From BJ22 sp021298375 (lineage in GTDB: Bacteria; Planctomycetota; Planctomycetia; Pirellulales; Pirellulaceae): a stretch of DNA of 64,000 bases. The stretch covers positions 1-64,000 of the forward strand of contig JBKDOL010000127.1 of the NCBI GenBank assembly GCA_046343015.1. The letters run 5' to 3'. Positions 58,632 through 64,000 of this stretch are shown in pieces (within the stretch, counting starts at the first letter, position 1; each line of letters starts with the position of its first letter). The notes under the pieces are model-generated. The model saw nothing but the letters and a program-made list of their open reading frames with translations, was not told the origin of the DNA and did no database searches. The translations under genes were made by a program, and so were the position numbers.

Positions 58632-59720
58632 ATGCAGAGCGGAATATTTCGAATCGTTTGCGGAGCATGTGCTTTGTCTATCCAGATCGCGTTCTTCAGG
58701 TGGCTGGCGATCGGCCTGCTGCTGGCAAGTAACTCCGCCGCCCAAGCCCAGGCACCCGTCTCGCCACCGGTGATGTTGGTGCCGCTCGAGTCGCCCGCTT
58801 TGCCTAATGCCTTGCAGCTCAATTCGCGACTGATAAGCGGTGGCCAGCCAGACGGGGAGGCCGCCTTTGCCGAACTCCGCCGGCTGGGCGTGCGGACGGT
58901 CATTAGTGTTGATGGGGCAAGGCCCGATGTGGCCGCCGCGGAGAAGCATGGTCTCCGCTACGTGCATCTGCCGCATGGCTACGATGGGATCTCGGCCGAG
59001 CGGGCCGCCGAGCTGGCCAAGGCCGTCCGTGATCTACCCGGCCCCATCTACCTGCACTGCCATCACGGCAAACACCGCAGCCCGGCTGCCGCGGCGACTG
59101 CCTGTCGAGCCCTCGGCTGGCTCGACGAGCCCCAAGCTGAGCGGGTTTTGCAACAAGCAGGCACCAGCCCGCATTACCTTGGCCTGTTTGCCTCTGTCCG
59201 CGAAACCTCTCCGCTCGACCCGAATGACTTGGACAAGCTTCAAGTCGAATTTCGTTCTACAGTTCCCTTGCCTGAGGTCGCCGAGGCGATGGTCGCAATC
59301 GAACTTCACTTTGATCGCCTCGAACAGCTTGCAGCGAATCGCTGGTTGCCACTCCCCAAGCATCCCGATCTCAAGCCTGCACATGAAGCACTTCTTTTGC
59401 GCGAGCAGTATGCCGAACTGCTCCGAACCGGTACGGTCCAAGCGGAACCACTCGCGTATCAGGAACACATGCGCGAAGGGGAGCGACTGGCCCGGGAGTT
59501 GGAAACGCTGCTCGCCACACCTCCCAGCGAGAGAGCTGATCAATCGCTGGCGGAGAAGCTCAAGGCACTCAAAGTCAACTGCAATGGTTGTCATCGCCAG
59601 TATCGGGACCAGCCTGCGTCCACCCGCGAGGCAAATGAACAGCGTGGTCCGAGCGGGGTCGCTCCGGCGGTCGAATCGCGCGAAAAAGATCGCTCAAAAC
59701 CGCCCTCTTTTGGCTCCTGA
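58632..59720 (+). CDS. Exported tyrosine-phosphatase-like protein fused to a cytochrome c motif
   Basis: 362 residues. After a signal or anchor segment (WLAIGLLLASNSAAQAQA) comes a dual-specificity/DUF442-type phosphatase domain (about 60-185): LNSRLISGGQPDGEAAFAEL, VRTVISVDG, LRYVHLPHGYDGI, and the P-loop HCHHGKHRS (C143-X5-R149). A helical spacer follows, and near the end one haem-c motif CNGCH (317-321) lies in KVNCNGCHRQYRD. The last 35 residues are charged. Combining a CX5R phosphatase with a haem-c site in one exported protein is unusual. It lies 22 bp after the PqqB-like gene. Confidence 0.82.
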   Translation: MQSGIFRIVCGACALSIQIAFFRWLAIGLLLASNSAAQAQAPVSPPVMLVPLESPALPNALQLNSRLISGGQPDGEAAFAELRRLGVRTVISVDGARPDVAAAEKHGLRYVHLPHGYDGISAERAAELAKAVRDLPGPIYLHCHHGKHRSPAAAATACRALGWLDEPQAERVLQQAGTSPHYLGLFASVRETSPLDPNDLDKLQVEFRSTVPLPEVAEAMVAIELHFDRLEQLAANRWLPLPKHPDLKPAHEALLLREQYAELLRTGTVQAEPLAYQEHMREGERLARELETLLATPPSERADQSLAEKLKALKVNCNGCHRQYRDQPASTREANEQRGPSGVAPAVESREKDRSKPPSFGS

Positions 59721-59946
59721 CGCCGCGATTTTTTCCCCGGCCTGCACGGGCCGGATTCACGAGCTATTCTTGTTGGTTCACGGTGGTTACGGGGCCGTGC
59801 GACAACTGGTCTGGTTGCCCCTCATCCCGAGCCAATTAAAGTGGAGGGGCCATCGCCGGGCTGGTAGTCGCTCGCAATTCGCGCCTCCCCGCTCACTGCT
59901 GGCAGAACCACATCCTTCTGGACGAAAGAAAATCTCAGAGGTCATC

Positions 59947-62900
59947 ATGATGTTCACCCGTTTGACTGCAGCCGTCTTCAGCCTGCTGCTGATTGCCGCT
60001 CCTGTCTGGTCCCAGGACTCCGACGAACCCCAAGATAAGCAACCGGGTGTCAACTCGGACCTGGTTTCGGCCTTGCGCTTTCGCAATATTGGCCCAGCCT
60101 TCATGTCCGGCCGCATCGGAGACCTGGCGATCGATCCGTACGACCGCAGCACCTGGTATGTCGTGGCCGCCTCCGGCGGCGTTTGGAAAACGACCAACGC
60201 CGGGGTCACCTTCCAGCCGATTTTTGAAAACTACGGCTCCTATTCGATCGGCTGCGTCGCGCTCGATCCAAACGACCGCTTTACTGTCTGGATTGGCACC
60301 GGCGAGAACAACTCGCAGCGGAGCGTGGGCTACGGCGATGGCGTCTATAAGTCGACCGACGGCGGACAGAGCTTCACCAAGGTCGGACTGGAGAACAGCG
60401 AGCACATCGGCAAAATTGTGGTCCACCCCGTCGACAGCAAGACGGTCTTTGTTGCGGCTCAAGGCCCGCTCTGGAAGGAAGGTGGCGATCGCGGCCTGTA
60501 CAAGACAACTGACGGCGGCAAGACTTGGGCCCAAGTGCTCAAGATCAGCGAAAATACCGGAATCAACGAAGTTCACCTCGACCCGCTCAACCCCGAGATC
60601 ATGTATGCGACCAGCTATCAGCGTCGTCGGCACCAGTGGGTGCTGATTGACGGTGGACCTGAATCGACGATCTACAAGTCGACAGATGGTGGAGCAACCT
60701 GGCGGAAGATCAACCGCGGTTTGCCCGGCGGCGACCTCGGACGGATCGGTTTGGCGGTGTCACCTGTGAACCCCGAAGTTGTCTACGCAATCGTAGAGGC
60801 GACTGCCGGACAGAGCGGCTTTTATCGCAGTACCAACCGCGGCGAATCCTGGCAGCGAATGAGCGACCACGTTTCGGACAGCCCGCAATATTACCAGGAG
60901 ATCGTCGCCTGCCCTCACAAGCTCGACCGGGTCTATTCACTGAACACCAACTTGATGGTGACGGAGGATGGCGGCGCGACATTTGTCCCGCTGGGTGAGA
61001 CCGACAAGCATGTTGACAATCACGCGATTGTGGTCGATCCCAACGACGAAAATCATCTGTTGATTGGCTGTGATGGCGGGCTCTATGAAACTTGGGACCG
61101 CGGCCGGACCTACGACTACAAGGCCAATCTGCCGCTGACCCAGTTCTATCGTGTGGCCGTCTCGCGGGAAAAACCCTTCTACTACGTCTATGGCGGAACC
61201 CAGGACAATGCCACTCAAGGTGGCCCCTCTCGGACCAACAATGTTCACGGTATCCGCAACAGCGACTGGTTCGTCACGGTCTTCGGTGACGGCTTTGACC
61301 CTGCAGTCGACCCGCTCGACCCCGACACAATTTACTCCCAGTGGCAACATGGCGGCCTGATTCGCTTTAACCGCAAGACGGGCGAAGCCGTTGACATCAA
61401 GCCCCAGGAGTCGGCCGCAGGCCCAGCTTTGAAATGGCATTGGGACAGCCCGCTGCTGATTTCGCCACACAACAACAAGCGGCTCTACTTCGGTTCGCAG
61501 ATTCTCTTCCGCTCCGATGATCGGGGTGACAACTGGACAGCGATCAGCCCGGACTTGACCCGCCAAATCGACCGCAACAAACTCAAGGTGATGGGCCGCG
61601 TCTGGGGGCTCGATACGGTTGCCAAAAATAATTCGACCTCGCTGTATGGAGCGATTGTCGCAGTCGAAGAGTCGCCAGTCGTTGCCGGGTTAATCTACTG
61701 CGGCACCGATGACGGCCTCGTGCAAGTCAGCGAAGATGGTGGACAGAACTGGCGGAAGATCGAGAAGTTCGGCTCGCTGGACGTCCCGGAGTTTGCTTTT
61801 GTCAGCGACATCGAAGCGGACCTCTTTGATGCCAACACCGTTTACGTCTCGCTCAATAATCACAAGCGAGGAGACTTCCGGCCGTATATTCTCAAGTCCA
61901 CCGACCGCGGCCTGAACTGGTCGCTGTTGACCAGCAATCTTCCGGAGCGGGGCACGGTTTACACGCTCAAGCAGGACCACGTGAACCCGAAACTGCTTTT
62001 CTGCGGCACGGAGTTCGGCTGTTTCTGCACCGTTGATGGCGGCGAAAAGTGGTTCCAGCTTCGCGGCGGGATGCCGACCATCCAGGTCCGCGAGATTGAG
62101 ATCCAGCGGGATGAGAACGATCTTGTCCTGGCGACGTTCGGTCGCGGATTCATGATTCTCGACGACTACTCGCCCCTGCGAGAAGTAAATCCCGAATTGC
62201 TCGACAAGAATCACATGTTCCCCATCAAGAAGGGACAGATCTACCGACAGGTTGCTCCCATGGCTGGCGGTCCGCGGGCTTTCCAAGGATCAAACTTCTA
62301 CACCGCTCCGAACCCGGAATTCGGCGTGACCTTCACCTACTACCTGAAGGAATCTCTGAAAACCAAGAAATCGCAGCGCCAGGAAAATGATCGCAAGGCA
62401 GCCGCTGCGGGCAAGGACGTGTTTTATCCGAGCTGGGAAGAACTCAAGGGCGAAGACCGCGAAGTTGCCCCCAGCGTTTGGCTGACCATTCGTGACGCAG
62501 CCGGCAAGATCGTCCGCAAGCTGCCCGGCAGCACCTCCAAAGGCATGACCCGCACCACTTGGGACTTCCGGCATGCCGCTTACGCGGCGGGCGGCGGCGG
62601 AGCCGGTCGCCGAGGTCGAGGCGGTGGCGGCGCGGGTGCCGTTGCCGTGCCCGGCAAATACACGGTAGAAGTCTCCAAACTGATCGAGGGCGAGCTGACC
62701 CAACTGATCCCGCCGACCGAGTTCGAGATTGAGCCTTTGGGCTTTGGCGACCTGACGGAGATCAACCGCCAGGAAATTCTCACCTTCTGCGAACAGGTGG
62801 CCAAGTTGGCCAATGCAGTCACTGCCGCGACCCAACTGGCCGGCGAGGCGGCTGATCAACTGGCAGCAACGGAACAGCTGACTCAGAACTCTCCACTGGT

Positions 62901-63240
62901 TGATCCGGCACTCTGGAAAGAGGTTCGGGCCATGCAAGTCCGATTGCTCGACCTCCAGGAGAAGTTCTCTGGTGACCCGACCCGTTCCAGCCGCAATGAA
63001 GACGCCATGCCGGGGATCAGCGGACGGCTTTCCAATGCCATGTTTGGCGCAATGGGAAGCACGACCGGCCCCACCGGCACCCATCGCAAGCAATTTGAAA
63101 TCGCCGGAGCCGAGTACGAACAGGCCGCCGTCGAGCTGCGAACGCTGATCGAAACCGATCTCCCTGCCTTGCTGGGGAAACTGGATGCCGCCGGAGCTCC
63201 TTGGACTCCCGGCCGCAAACTCCCCGAATGGAAGCGTTAG
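59947..63240 (+). CDS. Large secreted VPS10/BNR-repeat beta-propeller protein
   Basis: 1097 residues from the ATG at 59947 with AGAGG upstream; the frame is open from 58840 but that part is a shadow of the phosphatase gene. Signal peptide (FTRLTAAVFSLLLIAAPVWS). Many Asp-box blades: KTTNAGVTF, KSTDGGQSF, KTTDGGKTW, KSTDGGATW, RSTNRGESW, RSDDRGDNW, VSEDGGQNW, KSTDRGLNW. They form one or two seven- to ten-bladed propellers as in sortilin/VPS10 domains. A Gly/Arg-rich linker (residues near 880-900) precedes a C-terminal helical domain. Often annotated glycosyl hydrolase, but no catalytic site is evident. Confidence 0.92.
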   Translation: MMFTRLTAAVFSLLLIAAPVWSQDSDEPQDKQPGVNSDLVSALRFRNIGPAFMSGRIGDLAIDPYDRSTWYVVAASGGVWKTTNAGVTFQPIFENYGSYSIGCVALDPNDRFTVWIGTGENNSQRSVGYGDGVYKSTDGGQSFTKVGLENSEHIGKIVVHPVDSKTVFVAAQGPLWKEGGDRGLYKTTDGGKTWAQVLKISENTGINEVHLDPLNPEIMYATSYQRRRHQWVLIDGGPESTIYKSTDGGATWRKINRGLPGGDLGRIGLAVSPVNPEVVYAIVEATAGQSGFYRSTNRGESWQRMSDHVSDSPQYYQEIVACPHKLDRVYSLNTNLMVTEDGGATFVPLGETDKHVDNHAIVVDPNDENHLLIGCDGGLYETWDRGRTYDYKANLPLTQFYRVAVSREKPFYYVYGGTQDNATQGGPSRTNNVHGIRNSDWFVTVFGDGFDPAVDPLDPDTIYSQWQHGGLIRFNRKTGEAVDIKPQESAAGPALKWHWDSPLLISPHNNKRLYFGSQILFRSDDRGDNWTAISPDLTRQIDRNKLKVMGRVWGLDTVAKNNSTSLYGAIVAVEESPVVAGLIYCGTDDGLVQVSEDGGQNWRKIEKFGSLDVPEFAFVSDIEADLFDANTVYVSLNNHKRGDFRPYILKSTDRGLNWSLLTSNLPERGTVYTLKQDHVNPKLLFCGTEFGCFCTVDGGEKWFQLRGGMPTIQVREIEIQRDENDLVLATFGRGFMILDDYSPLREVNPELLDKNHMFPIKKGQIYRQVAPMAGGPRAFQGSNFYTAPNPEFGVTFTYYLKESLKTKKSQRQENDRKAAAAGKDVFYPSWEELKGEDREVAPSVWLTIRDAAGKIVRKLPGSTSKGMTRTTWDFRHAAYAAGGGGAGRRGRGGGGAGAVAVPGKYTVEVSKLIEGELTQLIPPTEFEIEPLGFGDLTEINRQEILTFCEQVAKLANAVTAATQLAGEAADQLAATEQLTQNSPLVDPALWKEVRAMQVRLLDLQEKFSGDPTRSSRNEDAMPGISGRLSNAMFGAMGSTTGPTGTHRKQFEIAGAEYEQAAVELRTLIETDLPALLGKLDAAGAPWTPGRKLPEWKR

Positions 63241-63321
63241 AAGCGCTGCTGCTCGCCAGTTGAGCGGAGCCTTGTTCGGCGCCGCGATGCGTTGGGCGGA
63301 ACTGGAGTTGTCAACGAATGG

Positions 63322-63371
63322 GCGGTATCGGGAACCGTTGAAAAGACGCGTTTCCGGTACCGCTTTTTTTT
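63322..63371 (+). terminator. Rho-independent terminator of the VPS10-like gene
   Basis: A 14-nt arm GCGGTATCGGGAAC pairs with GTTTCCGGTACCGC (12 of 14 positions), followed by eight T. It lies about 80 nt past the stop at 63240. Confidence 0.85.
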
Positions 63372-63382
63372 CAGCCGTGCCG

Positions 63383-63700
63383 ATGCCCCAGTCGAGACCT
63401 GAACTGAGCAGCGGCCTGGAGCAGGGCGAGTTTCTAGGTTCGTACTGGCTCATGTCGGAGCTCGCGGAATTTTGCCGCCGTCACCGCGTCCCCTCCAAGG
63501 GAAACAAGGGCCCTGTCGGTGCGACGCTTGCCGAGGCCATCGCCTGCTATCGGCAATCCGGCTCCCGCCGGCCGGAAATCAAACCCCAGTTTGAATACAA
63601 CCGACATGTCCGCGAATTTTATCGGGCTAATCCCGGGGCAACCAAGCAGCAGATGCTCGACGCCTGGTGGAAGAAACGAGCTCGAAAGTCCGAACTATAG
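63383..63700 (+). CDS. DUF6434/SAP-like small protein
   Basis: 105 residues from the ATG at 63383 (MPQSRPELSSGLEQGEF). The first half resembles a SAP-type helix-extended-helix (YWLMSELAEFCRRHRVPSKGNKGPV, ATLAEAIACYRQSG). The second half has the DUF6434 pattern FEYNRHVREFYRANPGATKQQMLDAWWKKRA. SAP motifs often bind DNA or RNA. It starts just after the terminator of the upstream gene, so it has its own promoter. The open frame upstream to 63185 is not coding. Confidence 0.75.
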   Translation: MPQSRPELSSGLEQGEFLGSYWLMSELAEFCRRHRVPSKGNKGPVGATLAEAIACYRQSGSRRPEIKPQFEYNRHVREFYRANPGATKQQMLDAWWKKRARKSEL

Positions 63701-63900
63701 GTGGCAGCTGACAAATTGTCTCCAAAACTCAGGCATGAAAATTGCACCCAGAAGCAAGGAAACGCGGAGAATTCCTCCCGGCTGTCCACAGATGGCTGTT
63801 AGGATGCTGCTCCGGGCGAGTGTTAACGGAACCAAGTCGTTCCGGTCGAAGTAATTGAAAGAGCGGTTTTCTGTTCCGGTTTTTGGGAGAGTGAAAGACG

Positions 63901-64000
63901 ATGTGGATGTACCTCTTGATGGTGTTGCTGCCGGGTTTGCTGCTTTCGGGTTGGGCCAGCATGCTGGTCAATTCCCGCTTCAAGCATTACTCGAACGTAC
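63901..64000 (+). CDS. Zinc metallopeptidase, YugP-like (5' part only, runs off the window)
   Basis: Starts at the ATG at 63901 with GGGAGAG about 10 nt upstream. Only the first 33 residues are visible: a hydrophobic helix (MYLLMVLLPGLLLSGWASML) and VNSRFKHYSNV, the beginning typical of the YugP membrane zinc-peptidase family, whose HExxH would lie beyond the window. Confidence 0.62.
   Translation, partial: MWMYLLMVLLPGLLLSGWASMLVNSRFKHYSNV

Noticed and set aside
58840..59946. 1466-residue open frame extending upstream of the VPS10-like gene
   Set aside because: This part overlaps the phosphatase/cytochrome gene in another frame and has no signal peptide or homology; the real start at 59947 has a ribosome-binding site and signal peptide.
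1..64000. tRNA or rRNA genes
   Set aside because: I looked for T-loop-like GGTTCGAATCC sequences with an acceptor stem and for rRNA-like blocks by eye and found none; a tRNAscan-type search would be decisive.

Overview
This G+C-rich window looks like a chromosomal segment of a planctomycete (phylum Planctomycetota, probably near Pirellulales). The evidence is two DUF1559 prepilin-like proteins with H-X9-DG motifs, many signal-peptide proteins of unknown function, BNR/YCF48-type repeat proteins, several sigma-54 activators and planctomycete-style gene order. It contains the replication-origin neighbourhood: dnaA, dnaN, a DUF721/dciA gene and gyrB are consecutive on the minus strand, with an AT-rich spacer carrying DnaA-box-like sites between dnaA and dnaN (20103-20432).

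Layout. 0-7.9 kb: secreted S9 peptidase, WalJ/YycJ-like metallo-hydrolase, DinB and YCF48-type proteins. 8.1-11.6 kb: arsenic operon (ArsA ATPase, ArsR-type repressor, ArsD chaperone, CX5R phosphatase/arsenate-reductase-like protein) behind a palindromic operator, with no permease gene in the window. 11.7-18.5 kb: two DUF1559 pseudopilins, an inactive-looking SGNH protein, gyrB. 18.6-24.6 kb: dciA, dnaN, oriC candidate, dnaA, cysteine desulfurase, scpB, a hyperacidic protein. 24.7-33.2 kb: two sigma-54 activators, rplU, fabI and two paralogous membrane-anchored proteins. 33.6-38.4 kb: pilT followed by two GspE-like proteins with destroyed P-loops and a CvpA-like membrane protein. 39.1-42.2 kb: prfB with its programmed +1 frameshift, a DMT transporter and an esterase.

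43-52 kb is the most interesting part. Five intergenic sites match the exact -24/-12 pattern GGCA-N6-TTGC. They lie in front of a BON-domain gene, a small heat-shock protein, a Cys-rich small protein, uspA-1 plus a globin-coupled histidine kinase, and uspA-2 plus an NtrC-type response regulator with intact GAFTGA. I infer a self-contained, gas- or redox-sensing sigma-54 stress regulon. ccoS, a class-II-like cytochrome c and a phospholipase-A2-like gene lie nearby.

51.9-54.4 kb holds a decayed PDZ-domain gene interrupted by a 1.3-kb insertion element with 13-bp terminal inverted repeats and a perfect 9-bp target duplication. The element carries only a transposase fragment plus a passenger gene for a secreted protein (a MIC-like cassette). 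54.4-64 kb: GT4 glycosyltransferase, CstA carbon-starvation transporter, PqqB-like hydrolase, a phosphatase/cytochrome c fusion, a large VPS10/BNR-repeat protein, a DUF6434-like protein and the start of a YugP-type zinc metallopeptidase.

Many spacers carry 2-5 copies of unrelated 12-22-bp tandem repeats. No tRNA, rRNA or CRISPR array was recognised.
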